Assembly: GCA_002102225.1 (NCBI GenBank)
Contig: LQPB01000090.1
Location: 248,001-312,000, forward strand
Direction: 5' to 3'
Source of the DNA: Mycobacterium interjectum
Lineage (GTDB): Bacteria > Actinomycetota > Actinomycetes > Mycobacteriales > Mycobacteriaceae
DNA length: 64,000 nt
A program made the position numbers and the translations under genes. This document shows, piece by piece, positions 16,461 to 25,162 of this stretch (position 1 is its first letter; every line of letters starts with the position of its first letter). The notes under the pieces are model-generated. The model did not search any database and was not told where the DNA came from. It worked only from the letters and a program-made list of their open reading frames with translations.

Positions 16461-17158
16461 TGCGGCGGGTAGCGCTCGCGGTGCCGTTGCTCGTGGCCGC
16501 GTGCCTGTGCGGGCCCGCGCCGCGGTCGCTGGCCACGACGGGCTGCGCGCCCGGCGGCACGGCCGCCCCGCCCGGCGCGGCCGAGCGGAAGGTCAGCGAT
16601 CTGGACTGGGACGGTCAGCCGGACACGTTGTGGGTCGGGCAGTTTCGCGACGACTCGGGCCGCACCGCCCGGGTCGTCGGCATCACGACGGCCAGCGGCG
16701 CCAACTCCGACGTGCAGGTGCTGTCGGCTAGCCCAATCCCCTTGACCGCCTTGGCGATCGATGCCCAGCAGGACGGGCAGCACCAGGTCATCGTCAGCGA
16801 CGGCCGCGGCGCGCACCTGTACGTGTTCGCCGACTGCCGGCTACAGACCGTCTCCGACAACCAGGGCGCACCGTTCCTGTTCGACCTGCAGGACCTGCGT
16901 GGCAACGGCACCGGAATCGGATGCGGCAACCTCGGCCCGCCGATGCCCGGCCGTCACCTCATCGGGTTGCGGGCCGCGGCTCAGGACGGCCAGTGGACGG
17001 TGCGCCGCACCGAGATCGACCTCAACGGCGCGCTGGCTACCATCGGACAATCCGACACCCTGGCGGCCACCTCGGCGCAGGACCCCGCCGTGGTTTCCGC
17101 GCAGACCATCAGCTGCGGCGACCTCACCATCAGCAAGGACGGAGTTCGACAGCCTTGA
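16460..17158 (+). CDS. Putative lipoprotein with FG-GAP/VCBS-like repeats
   Basis: A 232-residue exported protein. The start GTG at 16460 shares one base with the preceding TAG, implying coupling. VRRVALAVPLLVAAC is a short signal peptide ending in a lipobox with Cys15. The mature part has SDLDWDGQPDTLWVGQF and a second LAIDAQQDGQHQVIVSDG, which resemble Asp-rich beta-propeller repeats. Four further cysteines could pair. It overlaps menB by four bases. I do not recognise a function. Confidence 0.75.
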   Translation: MRRVALAVPLLVAACLCGPAPRSLATTGCAPGGTAAPPGAAERKVSDLDWDGQPDTLWVGQFRDDSGRTARVVGITTASGANSDVQVLSASPIPLTALAIDAQQDGQHQVIVSDGRGAHLYVFADCRLQTVSDNQGAPFLFDLQDLRGNGTGIGCGNLGPPMPGRHLIGLRAAAQDGQWTVRRTEIDLNGALATIGQSDTLAATSAQDPAVVSAQTISCGDLTISKDGVRQP

Positions 17159-18057
17159 GTGCCAACCCCTTTGATGCGCAAGCCTGGCGGCCCGTCGACG
17201 GGTTCGGCGACCTGACCGACATCACCTACCACCGGCACGTCGACGACCCGACCGTGCGGGTGGCGTTCAACCGCCCCGAGGTGCGCAATGCGTTTCGGCC
17301 CCACACCGTCGACGAGCTGTACCGGGCGCTGGATCACGCCCGGATGTCACCCGACGTGGGTGTGGTGCTGCTGACCGGCAACGGCCCCTCGCCCAAGGAC
17401 GGCGGCTGGGCGTTCTGCTCCGGCGGCGACCAGCGCATCCGCGGCCGGTCCGGCTATCAATACGCCAGCGGGGAAACCGCGGACACCGTCGATGCCGCGC
17501 GCGCCGGGCGGCTGCACATCCTCGAGGTGCAGCGGCTGATCCGGTTCATGCCCAAGGTGGTGATCTGTTTGGTCAACGGCTGGGCCGCCGGAGGCGGGCA
17601 CAGCCTGCACGTGGTGTGCGATCTCACCCTGGCCAGCCGGGAGCACGCGCGCTTCAAGCAGACCGACGCCGATGTCGGCAGCTTCGACGGCGGCTACGGC
17701 AGCGCGTATTTGGCCCGGCAGGTGGGCCAGAAGTTCGCCCGCGAGATCTTTTTTTTGGGCCGGGAGTACACCGCCGAGCAGATGCACCGCATGGGCGCGG
17801 TCAACGAGGTCGTCGAGCACGCCGAACTCGAGCGGGCCGGCGTGCAATGGGCGGCCGAGATCAACGCGAAATCCCCTCAGGCGCAACGCATGCTGAAGTT
17901 CGCGTTCAACCTGCTCGACGACGGGCTGGTGGGCCAGCAGCTGTTCGCCGGGGAGGCCACGCGGCTGGCGTACATGACCGACGAGGCGGTGGAGGGCCGC
18001 GACGCGTTCCTACAGAAGAGGCCGCCGGACTGGACGCCGTTCCCGCGCTACTTCTGA
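17155..18057 (+). CDS. menB: 1,4-Dihydroxy-2-naphthoyl-CoA synthase
   Basis: Crotonase-fold enzyme closing the second ring in menaquinone synthesis. The 300-residue product has the oxyanion and active-site blocks FCSGGDQRIRGRSGYQYA and FKQTDADVGSFDGGYG, and ends in PFPRYF. The TTG at 17155 overlaps the lipoprotein stop (TTGA) and has GGACGGAG upstream. Codons just before it (QGRSSTA) still resemble the longer N-terminus annotated in M. tuberculosis, yet no ATG or GTG opens that extension nearby. Confidence 0.95.
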   Translation: MSANPFDAQAWRPVDGFGDLTDITYHRHVDDPTVRVAFNRPEVRNAFRPHTVDELYRALDHARMSPDVGVVLLTGNGPSPKDGGWAFCSGGDQRIRGRSGYQYASGETADTVDAARAGRLHILEVQRLIRFMPKVVICLVNGWAAGGGHSLHVVCDLTLASREHARFKQTDADVGSFDGGYGSAYLARQVGQKFAREIFFLGREYTAEQMHRMGAVNEVVEHAELERAGVQWAAEINAKSPQAQRMLKFAFNLLDDGLVGQQLFAGEATRLAYMTDEAVEGRDAFLQKRPPDWTPFPRYF

Positions 18058-18089
18058 GTGGCGATCGGGCGCCCGCCTAGACTCGCCCC

Positions 18090-18986
18090 GTGAGCAAGAG
18101 TCCCCTGGGCAGGTTCCGAGACCAGCTGGTGCTGGCGACCATGCGACCGCCCGCATCGCCGCAAATCCTGGTCAACCGGCCCGCGATCAAGCCGGTCGAC
18201 CTCGACGGCAAGCGGATCCTGGTGACCGGGGCGTCGTCGGGCATCGGCGAGGCCGGCGCCGAACAGCTGGCCCGCGCGGGCGCGACCGTGGTCCTGGTCG
18301 CCCGCCGCCAGGACCTGCTCGACTCCGTGGCGGACCGGATCGCCGGGGAAGGCGGGGCCGCCATCGCGATCCCGTGCGACATCTCGGACATGGACGCCGT
18401 CGACGCGCTGGTGGCCGATGTCGAGAAACGCCTCGGCGGCATCGACATCCTGATCAACAACGCCGGCCGGTCCATCCGCCGGCCGCTGGCCGACTCGCTG
18501 GAACGCTGGCACGACGTCGAGCGGACCATGGTGCTCAACTACTACGCGCCGCTGCGGCTGATCCGCGGGCTGGCGCCCGGGATGCTCGAGCGCGGCGACG
18601 GCCACATCATCAACGTCTCGACGTGGGGCGTGCTGTCGGAGGCCTCGCCGCTGTTCTCCGTCTACAACGCGTCGAAGGCCGCGCTGTCGACGGTGAGCCG
18701 GGTCGTCGAAACCGAGTGGGGCCGCAAGGGCGTGCACTCCACCACGCTGTACTACCCGCTGGTGGCCACGCCGATGATCGCCCCGACGAAGGCCTACGAC
18801 GGGATGCCCGCGCTGACGTCGCACGAGGCCGCGGAGTGGATGGTCACCGCGGCGCGCACCCGGCCGGTGCGCATCGCGCCCCGCATGGCGATCGCCGCCA
18901 AGGCGCTGGACACGTTCGGCCCACGCTGGGTTAATACCCTGATGCAGCGGCAGAGCATCCAGCCCAACCATGAAACCGGTACTTGA
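18090..18986 (+). CDS. Short-chain dehydrogenase/reductase, Rv0547c-like
   Basis: A 298-residue SDR. The NAD(P) motif is LVTGASSGIGEAG, the structural motif is NNAGRS, and the catalytic residues are in NVSTWG and YNASKAA. A GTG at 18090 follows menB by 32 bases, so it is likely in the same transcript. The N-terminal 35 residues before the Rossmann fold are a family-specific extension. Substrate is unknown. Confidence 0.9.
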   Translation: MSKSPLGRFRDQLVLATMRPPASPQILVNRPAIKPVDLDGKRILVTGASSGIGEAGAEQLARAGATVVLVARRQDLLDSVADRIAGEGGAAIAIPCDISDMDAVDALVADVEKRLGGIDILINNAGRSIRRPLADSLERWHDVERTMVLNYYAPLRLIRGLAPGMLERGDGHIINVSTWGVLSEASPLFSVYNASKAALSTVSRVVETEWGRKGVHSTTLYYPLVATPMIAPTKAYDGMPALTSHEAAEWMVTAARTRPVRIAPRMAIAAKALDTFGPRWVNTLMQRQSIQPNHETGT

Positions 18987-19023
18987 GCCGAAACCCGCCG
19001 GTGCACGTGATAGACACGACGCT

Positions 19024-19413
19024 ATGGAGATCCTGGCCAGCCGGATGCTGCTCCGGCCGGCGGACTATCAACGGTCACTGAGCTTCTACCGCGACGAGAT
19101 CGGGCTGGCGATAGCCCGCGAATACGGAGCGGGCACCGTGTTTTATGCGGGACAGTCTTTGCTGGAGCTGGCCGGATACGGCTCCCCCGACCATTCCCGG
19201 GGTCCCTTTCCGGGTGCGCTGTGGCTGCAGGTCCGCGACGTCGCCGCGACCCAGGCCGAGCTGCAGGGCCGGGGGGTGCCGATCGCCCGCGAGGCGCGCC
19301 GCGAACCGTGGGGCCTGCGCGAGATGCACGTCACCGATCCGGACGGCATCACGCTGATTTTCGTCGAGGTTCCGGGGGATCATCCACTGCGCCGCGACAC
19401 CCGCGGTGATTGA
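19024..19413 (+). CDS. Glyoxalase/bleomycin-resistance-type (VOC) protein, Rv0546c-like
   Basis: A 129-residue vicinal-oxygen-chelate protein with two beta-alpha-beta-beta-beta halves: SRMLLRPADYQRSLSFYRD and the C-terminal HVTDPDGITLIFVEVP, whose Glu is the usual metal ligand. The start is the ATG at 19024; an in-frame extension back to 18970 overlaps the SDR. It is conserved in this position, downstream of the SDR and upstream of pitA. Enzymatic activity is not proven by sequence. Confidence 0.85.
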   Translation: MEILASRMLLRPADYQRSLSFYRDEIGLAIAREYGAGTVFYAGQSLLELAGYGSPDHSRGPFPGALWLQVRDVAATQAELQGRGVPIAREARREPWGLREMHVTDPDGITLIFVEVPGDHPLRRDTRGD

Positions 19414-19526
19414 GGGAACGCGAGGTTAACTAACGGCTAACATCTGACGGCAAGTCGAGGTACACCTGCGTTTCGCGTATCCGTCCGTTCGACAATTTAA
19501 GCCCCCTACTACGAGAATCAGGCGCT

Positions 19527-20771
19527 GTGAACATCGATTTGTTCCTCCTCGTCATTGTCGTAATCACGGCACTCGCTTTCGATTTCACCAACGGCTTCCA
19601 CGACACCGGCAACGCGATGGCGACGTCCATTGCCAGCGGCGCGCTGGCGCCCAAAGCGGCCGTCGCGCTGTCCGCGGTGCTGAACCTGGTGGGCGCGTTC
19701 ATGTCGACCGCCGTCGCGGCCACCATCGCCAAGGGCCTCATCGACGGGCACATCGTGACGCTCGAATTGGTGTTTGCCGGCCTGGTGGGCGGCATCGTCT
19801 GGAACCTGCTGACCTGGCTCCTCGGCATCCCCTCGAGTTCGTCGCACGCGCTGATCGGCGGCATCGTCGGCGCCACCCTCGCCGCGGTGGGCGCGCACGG
19901 GGTGATCTGGAAGGGCCTGGTGTCCAAGGTCCTCATCCCGGCCGTCGTCGCCGCGATCCTGGCCATCCTGGTCGGGGCGATCGCGACCTGGCTGGTGTAC
20001 CGGATCACCCGCGGCATCCCGACCAAGCGCACCGAGTCCGGGTTCCGGTACGGCCAGTGGGGCTCGGCGTCGCTGGTCTCCCTGGCGCACGGCACCGGCG
20101 ACGCGCAGAAGACGATGGGCATCATCTTTTTGGGGCTGATGTCCTACGGCGCGGTCAGCAAGACCGACGCGGCGCCCCCGCTGTGGGTGATCGTCTGTTG
20201 CGCCCTGGCCATGGCCGCCGGCACCTACCTGGGCGGGTGGCGCATCATCCGCACCCTGGGCAAGGGCCTGGTGGAGATCAAGTCGCCCCAGGGCATGGCC
20301 GCCGAATCGTCCTCGGCCGCAGTCATTCTGCTGTCGACCCACTTCGGCTACGCGCTGTCCACCACTCAGGTCTGCACCGGTTCGGTGCTGGGCAGCGGGC
20401 TGGGCAAGCCCGGCGGCGAGGTGCGCTGGGGCGTGGCCGGCCGGATGGTCGTCGCGTGGCTGATCACGCTCCCGTCCGCCGGGTTGGTCGGGGCGGTCAC
20501 CTACTGGACCGTGCACCTCATCGGCGGTTACCCCGGCGCGATCATCGGGTTCGGGCTGTTGGTCGCCGTGTCCACGGTCATCTACATCCGGTCGCGGCGG
20601 GTCAAGGTCGACCACAAGAACGTCAACGCCGAATGGGAGGGCAGCCTCACCGCCGGCCTGGGGGGCGCGGGCGAACAGCCACCCTCCGATACCAAGCCCA
20701 AGGTCGGCACCGGGGCCTCGCCCCGGTCCGGCTCGGACGACGACACGGTGATCGCGGGGAACCCCTCATGA
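19527..20771 (+). CDS. pitA: Low-affinity inorganic phosphate transporter PitA
   Basis: A 414-residue PiT-family (PHO4) integral membrane carrier. The two duplicated signatures are DFTNGFHDTGNAMATSI near the N-terminus and LAHGTGDAQKTMGI in the second half, each within helices; about ten membrane segments are visible. The C-terminal 60 residues are a soluble tail. GTG at 19527 has 113 bases of upstream non-coding DNA, so it may have its own promoter. It overlaps the next gene by ATGA. Confidence 0.93.
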   Translation: MNIDLFLLVIVVITALAFDFTNGFHDTGNAMATSIASGALAPKAAVALSAVLNLVGAFMSTAVAATIAKGLIDGHIVTLELVFAGLVGGIVWNLLTWLLGIPSSSSHALIGGIVGATLAAVGAHGVIWKGLVSKVLIPAVVAAILAILVGAIATWLVYRITRGIPTKRTESGFRYGQWGSASLVSLAHGTGDAQKTMGIIFLGLMSYGAVSKTDAAPPLWVIVCCALAMAAGTYLGGWRIIRTLGKGLVEIKSPQGMAAESSSAAVILLSTHFGYALSTTQVCTGSVLGSGLGKPGGEVRWGVAGRMVVAWLITLPSAGLVGAVTYWTVHLIGGYPGAIIGFGLLVAVSTVIYIRSRRVKVDHKNVNAEWEGSLTAGLGGAGEQPPSDTKPKVGTGASPRSGSDDDTVIAGNPS

Positions 20772-21073
20772 GCCACTTCGGCGACTGGTTCAACTACCAG
20801 GCCTCCCTGAAGATCCTGGTCTTCAGCATGCTGGCCGGCGCCGCGCTGCCGGGCGTGTTCGCCCTCGGGCTGCGGTTGCACGCCATCGGCGGCGGCCAGG
20901 TCAGCATCGACGGCGGCACGCAGCACAAGAATCCCGCGCTGCTGGCGGCCGCCTGGCTGATCTACGCGGTGGTGGTCGCGGTGATCGCCTTCGCCCTGCT
21001 GTACATCTCGCGCGACTTCGTCGCGCACCAGATCGGGCAGCCATTCCTCGGGGCCAAGCCACCGCACAAGTAA
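20768..21073 (+). CDS. Small membrane protein coupled to pitA, Rv0544c-like
   Basis: A 101-residue protein with two hydrophobic helices, about residues 13-35 and 56-80, joined by a polar loop (GGGQVSIDGGTQHK). The ATG overlaps the pitA stop by four bases, so translation is coupled. The constant pairing with the phosphate carrier suggests an accessory subunit, but there is no direct evidence. Confidence 0.85.
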   Translation: MSHFGDWFNYQASLKILVFSMLAGAALPGVFALGLRLHAIGGGQVSIDGGTQHKNPALLAAAWLIYAVVVAVIAFALLYISRDFVAHQIGQPFLGAKPPHK

Positions 21074-21121
21074 CATCGAATCGTCCACCCAGCCGAGGCC
21101 CCGCGGGGGAGGAATTGCGAA

Positions 21122-21424
21122 GTGAACGGATTCCTGAGTTCGATCGTCTCGTGGCTGCGCGCTGGGTACCCGGAGGGCGTCCCGGCGACGGACACCTTCG
21201 CCGTGCTGGCGTTGCTGACCCGCCGGTTGAGCAACGACGAGGCCGTCGCGGTGGCCTGCGAGCTGATGGAGCGCGGCGAGTTCGACCACATCGACATCGG
21301 TGTGGCGATCACCCAGATCACCGACGAGCTGCCCGCACCGGAAGACGTCGAGCGGGTGCGGGAGCGATTGGCCGCCAAGGGCTGGCCGTTTGACGACGCC
21401 CGCGACGCCCAGGACCCCGCATAG
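21122..21424 (+). CDS. DUF3349 protein, Rv0543c-like
   Basis: A 100-residue acidic, mostly helical protein beginning VNGFLSSIVSWLRAGYPEGVP and containing LALLTRRLSNDEAVAVA, both typical of DUF3349. No signal peptide or membrane segment. GGGGGAGG about 11 bases upstream supports the GTG at 21122. It lies between the pitA pair and menE. Function unknown. Confidence 0.87.
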   Translation: MNGFLSSIVSWLRAGYPEGVPATDTFAVLALLTRRLSNDEAVAVACELMERGEFDHIDIGVAITQITDELPAPEDVERVRERLAAKGWPFDDARDAQDPA

Positions 21425-21468
21425 CCCTCCTGCGTGCGCTCGGCGTCCCCTCGGGTTCCGCCGCCGCG

Positions 21469-22575
21469 GTGCTGCTGCCCGCCCTGGAACGGCTGCTGGA
21501 CGGCCGTGATGCCGCGCTGGTCGCGCTGCCGCCCGGCGACGACGCCACGCCGCGCGCCCTGCGAGTGGGCGAGCCGATCGACGACGACGTGGCCCTGGTG
21601 GTGACGACGTCGGGAACCACCGGTGCACCCAAGGGCGCGCTGCTGACCGCGGCCGCGCTGACGGCCAGCGCGGCGGCCACCCACCACCGCCTCGGCGGCC
21701 CGGGCGCCTGGTTGCTGGCCCTGCCGCCGCACCACATCGCCGGGCTGCAGGTGCTGGTGCGCAGCGTGCTGGGCGGCTCGACACCGGTCGAGCTGGACGT
21801 CTCCTCCGGCTTCGACGTCGATGAATTGCCCGGTGCGGTAAGGCGATTGGGCCCCGGCCGGCGGTACACGTCGCTGGTCGCCGCCCAGCTGGCCAAGGCG
21901 CTGGCCGAGCCGTCGGCCGCGGCCGCGCTCGCCGAACTGGACGCCGTGCTGCTCGGCGGCGGACCGGCGCCGCGGCCGATCCTGGACGCCGCGGCGGCGG
22001 CCGGCGTCGCGGTGGTCCGCACCTACGGGATGAGCGAGACCGCGGGCGGCTGCGTCTACGACGGTTTCCCGCTGGACGGCGTGCTGCTGCGGGTTGGCGA
22101 CGACGGCCGGATCGTCATCGGCGGCGCCACGCTGGCCAAGGGCTACCGCAACCCGATCGACCCCGACCCGTTCGCCGAGCCGGGCTGGTTCCGCACCGAC
22201 GACCTGGGCGCCCTGGACGGGGCCGGGGCGCTGAGCGTGCTGGGCCGCGCCGACGACGCGATCAGCACCGGCGGGTTGACCGTGCTCCCCGGCCCGGTCG
22301 AGGCCGCGCTGTGCACCCACCCCGCGGTCGGCGACTGCGCGGTGTTCGGTCTCCCCGACGACCGGCTGGGGCAGCGGGTGGTCGCCGCGATCGTGGTGCG
22401 CGACGGCAACGACGCGCCGACGTTGCGGGCGCTGCGGACCCACCTGGCGCGCACGCTGGACGCCACCGCCGCGCCGCGCGAGCTGCACGTCATCGAGGCG
22501 CTGCCGCGCCGCGGCATCGGCAAGGTGGACCGGGCCGCGCTGGTCCGCCGGTTCGCCGACGCGGGCGATCAATAG
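21469..22575 (+). CDS. menE: o-Succinylbenzoate-CoA ligase
   Basis: ANL-family ligase converting o-succinylbenzoate to its CoA ester, substrate for MenB. The 368-residue product has the P-loop VVTTSGTTGAPKG, RTYGMSETAGG, WFRTDDLGAL and the C-terminal lysine block LPRRGIGKVDRA. It is short for an ANL enzyme, as in M. tuberculosis. The GTG at 21469 is the first usable start; codons upstream to the DUF3349 stop are open without ATG, GTG or TTG. Confidence 0.93.
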   Translation: MLLPALERLLDGRDAALVALPPGDDATPRALRVGEPIDDDVALVVTTSGTTGAPKGALLTAAALTASAAATHHRLGGPGAWLLALPPHHIAGLQVLVRSVLGGSTPVELDVSSGFDVDELPGAVRRLGPGRRYTSLVAAQLAKALAEPSAAAALAELDAVLLGGGPAPRPILDAAAAAGVAVVRTYGMSETAGGCVYDGFPLDGVLLRVGDDGRIVIGGATLAKGYRNPIDPDPFAEPGWFRTDDLGALDGAGALSVLGRADDAISTGGLTVLPGPVEAALCTHPAVGDCAVFGLPDDRLGQRVVAAIVVRDGNDAPTLRALRTHLARTLDATAAPRELHVIEALPRRGIGKVDRAALVRRFADAGDQ

Positions 22576-22586
22576 GCTGGTCGATC

Positions 22587-23939
22587 GTGAGGGTCGCGCG
22601 ACGGGAGTTGGCAGCCGTCGCGGTCGGGGCGGTCCTGGTGACGGCGGCGTTCGTGCTGCCCCGCCTGCACTGGGGCGTGCGGCCGCGGCTGGACGTGGGC
22701 CAGGAGCGGTTCGGCACCCACACCGGGGCCTCGCCGATCTTCGGGGCGTGGGAGATCCACGCCAGCTGGGGCACCGGGCCGGCGATCCTGATCGCCCTGG
22801 CCGCGGTGGTGTGGGGACCGACCGTGGCGCAACGCCTTTCGTGGCGGGCGCTGACGCTGGGCACCTGGGCCACCGCCTGCGCGTGGGCCTTTGCGCTGGC
22901 GATGATCGACGGCTGGCAGCGCGGCTTCGCCGGGCGGTTGACCACCCGCGACGAGTACCTGTCGCAGGTGCCGACGATCACCGACATCCCGGCCGCCATC
23001 CGCACGTTCTCCAGCCGCATCGTGGACTACCAACCGAACTCGTGGACCACGCACGTCTCCGGGCATCCGCCGGGCGCGCTCCTGACGTTCGTGTGGCTGG
23101 ACCGGATCGGGTTGCACGGCGGCGCCTGGGCGGGGCTGCTGTGCCTGTTGGTGGGTTCCAGCGCGGCGGCGGCCGTGGTGGTCGGCGTGCGCGCGCTCGC
23201 CGACGAACCAACGGCCCGGCTGGCCGCGCCGTTCGTCGCGGTCGCTCCGACGGCGATCTGGGTCGCCGTCTCGGCCGACGGGTACTTCGCCGGGGTCGCG
23301 GCCTGGGGTCTGGCGCTGGTGGCCGTGGCGGTCCACCGCCACGTCCGGTTCCCCGCGCTGCTCGCGGCGGGGGCCGGACTGCTGCTGGGCTGGAGTGTTT
23401 TCCTCAGCTACGGCCTGGCGTTGCTCGGCCTGCCGGCCCTGGCCGTGCTGGTTTCGGCGTCCGATTGGCGCGCGGTGTTGCGCGCGCTGGGCCCCGCGGC
23501 GCTGACCTCGCTGGCGGTGGCGGTGGCGTTCGCCGTGGCGGGGTTCTACTGGTTCGACGGCTATACCCTGGTGCAGCAACGCTATTGGCAGGGGATCGCC
23601 AAGGACCGGCCGTTCCAGTACTGGAGCTGGGCCAACCTGGCGTGCGTGGTGTGTGCGATCGGGCTGGGCACCGTCGCCGGGATCAGCCGGCTGTTCGACC
23701 CCGCGGCCATCCGGCGCCGTTCCGGATTCTCCCTGGTGCTGCTGGCGATGCTGGCCGCCATCGCCCTCGCCGACCTGAGCATGCTGAGCAAGGCCGAGGT
23801 CGAACGGATCTGGCTGCCGTTCACCGTCTGGCTCACCGCGGCGCCGGCGCTGCTGCCGGTCCGGTCGCACCGGTTGTGGCTGGCGGTCAACGCGATTGGC
23901 GCCCTGGTCGTCAACACCGTCATGGTCACCAACTGGTAG
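22587..23939 (+). CDS. Multi-pass membrane protein, Rv0541c-like
   Basis: A 450-residue integral membrane protein with roughly ten to twelve hydrophobic helices. One long polar loop near residues 110-155 (TTRDEYLSQVPTITDI... then HVSGHPPG) is probably extracytoplasmic. The layout recalls GT-C glycosyltransferases, but no catalytic motif is clear. GTG at 22587 is 12 bases after menE, so it is likely co-transcribed. Function unknown. Confidence 0.85.
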   Translation: MRVARRELAAVAVGAVLVTAAFVLPRLHWGVRPRLDVGQERFGTHTGASPIFGAWEIHASWGTGPAILIALAAVVWGPTVAQRLSWRALTLGTWATACAWAFALAMIDGWQRGFAGRLTTRDEYLSQVPTITDIPAAIRTFSSRIVDYQPNSWTTHVSGHPPGALLTFVWLDRIGLHGGAWAGLLCLLVGSSAAAAVVVGVRALADEPTARLAAPFVAVAPTAIWVAVSADGYFAGVAAWGLALVAVAVHRHVRFPALLAAGAGLLLGWSVFLSYGLALLGLPALAVLVSASDWRAVLRALGPAALTSLAVAVAFAVAGFYWFDGYTLVQQRYWQGIAKDRPFQYWSWANLACVVCAIGLGTVAGISRLFDPAAIRRRSGFSLVLLAMLAAIALADLSMLSKAEVERIWLPFTVWLTAAPALLPVRSHRLWLAVNAIGALVVNTVMVTNW

Positions 23940-23982
23940 CGCCCGCCCAACCGGGCCTGGGGCACCGTTGCGGGTAAGCCAT

Positions 23983-24025
23983 TATTTCAATGGCTATTGA
24001 AATAGATCCGGTTTGACGGCATAGT
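23983..24025 (+). promoter_or_regulatory. Operator and promoter of the O-methyltransferase gene
   Basis: A perfect inverted repeat with nine-base arms, TATTTCAAT and ATTGAAATA, separated by four bases, spans 23983-24004. The right arm supplies TTGAAA (23997-24002) as a -35, with CATAGT (24020-24025) as a -10 after 17 bases. Repressor bound to the repeat would block polymerase. A near-copy lies before the TetR gene at 25839-25860. Confidence 0.8.
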
Positions 24026-24067
24026 TGGCATGCGGACGGATCGATCGGTCGCGCAGCAGGAGGTCAC

Positions 24068-25153
24068 TTGACGTCTAAAGTCCCGCCGGCCAAGGTCGCG
24101 CGAGCGGTTGAACGGGCCCGCCACCACCTGTCCCGGCTGCGCCAACGCTCCGCTCCGCCCGCGGCGGCGATGATGGAGCTGATCCTGAACGCGTGGGTGG
24201 CGCAGGCGATCACGACCGCGGCGGATCTTGGCGTGGCGGACGCCCTGGCGGCCGGCCCGCTGTCTGGCGCGCAGCTGGCGGACCGGGTCGGCGCCGATGC
24301 CGAAGCCCTGCAGCGACTCATGCGCGCGTTGATCGGGATCGGGATTTTCCGCCGGGGCGGCGACGGGCGCTACGCGCTCAACCCGCTCGCGGCGACGCTG
24401 CGCACCGACGCGCCCGTGTCGATGGCGGCGATGGCGCGCTGGGTCGGGTCGCCCCAGCATCGCGAGCACTGGAGCCACCTGACCGACGCGATCCGCACCG
24501 GGCATCCGGTGGTCCCGGCGCTGCGCGGCAAACCGGTTTTCGAATACCTGACCGACGAAGCCGAGCTGGGTGGGATCTTCAACGCCGCCATGACCAATGT
24601 GTCCGAGTTCGCGACCGTGCCGTTGACCGCGGCCTACGACTTCAGTGCGTTCGGCACGATCGTCGACGTCGGTGGTGGACACGGTCGTCTGTTGGCGGCG
24701 ATCCTGCGGACGGCTCCGGGTTCGCGCGGCGTGCTGTTCGATCTTCCGGAGGTGCTGGCGGCCGCCCCGGAGTTGTTGCGTCAGTACGGCGTCGACGACC
24801 GCGTCCGGATCGCAGAGGGCTCGTTCTTCGAGTCCGCCCCGGAGGGCGGCGACGCGTATGTGCTCAAGAACGTCATCCACGACTGGCCCGACGAAGACGC
24901 GGTCCGCATTCTGAAGAACGTCCGCGCCGCGGCCCGCACCGGCGCGCGACTTCTGCTCTGCGAGTTCGTCATTCCCGACCACGACCGCGACTTCCACGGC
25001 AAGTGGGTGGACATCGAGATGCTCGTCGTCGCCGGCGCGCGCGAACGCACCGCGAACGAGTACCGCCGGCTGTGCGACCAGGCCGGTTTCCGGGTGAACC
25101 GCATCGTCGACACCGTCTCCCCGCTCAGCATCGTCGAGGCGAGCGCAGTGTAG
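24068..25153 (+). CDS. O-methyltransferase (AdoMet, plant-COMT-like family)
   Basis: A 361-residue SAM-dependent O-methyltransferase. An N-terminal winged-helix dimerisation domain (LILNAWVAQAITTAADLGVADAL) precedes the catalytic domain with VDVGGGHGR as motif I and the LKNVIHDWPDEDAVRIL block carrying the catalytic His. The TTG at 24068 has AGGAGG eight bases upstream. It is convergent with a TetR gene (9 bases apart) that shares its operator. The natural substrate is probably a phenolic or polyketide compound; this is by family only. Confidence 0.9.
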   Translation: MTSKVPPAKVARAVERARHHLSRLRQRSAPPAAAMMELILNAWVAQAITTAADLGVADALAAGPLSGAQLADRVGADAEALQRLMRALIGIGIFRRGGDGRYALNPLAATLRTDAPVSMAAMARWVGSPQHREHWSHLTDAIRTGHPVVPALRGKPVFEYLTDEAELGGIFNAAMTNVSEFATVPLTAAYDFSAFGTIVDVGGGHGRLLAAILRTAPGSRGVLFDLPEVLAAAPELLRQYGVDDRVRIAEGSFFESAPEGGDAYVLKNVIHDWPDEDAVRILKNVRAAARTGARLLLCEFVIPDHDRDFHGKWVDIEMLVVAGARERTANEYRRLCDQAGFRVNRIVDTVSPLSIVEASAV

Positions 25154-25162
25154 CCGAGGCCT

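Noticed and set aside
22569..23870. 433-residue minus-strand open frame
   Set aside because: Antisense shadow of the Rv0541c-like membrane protein; Arg/Gly/Gln-rich with no hydrophobic pattern or motif.
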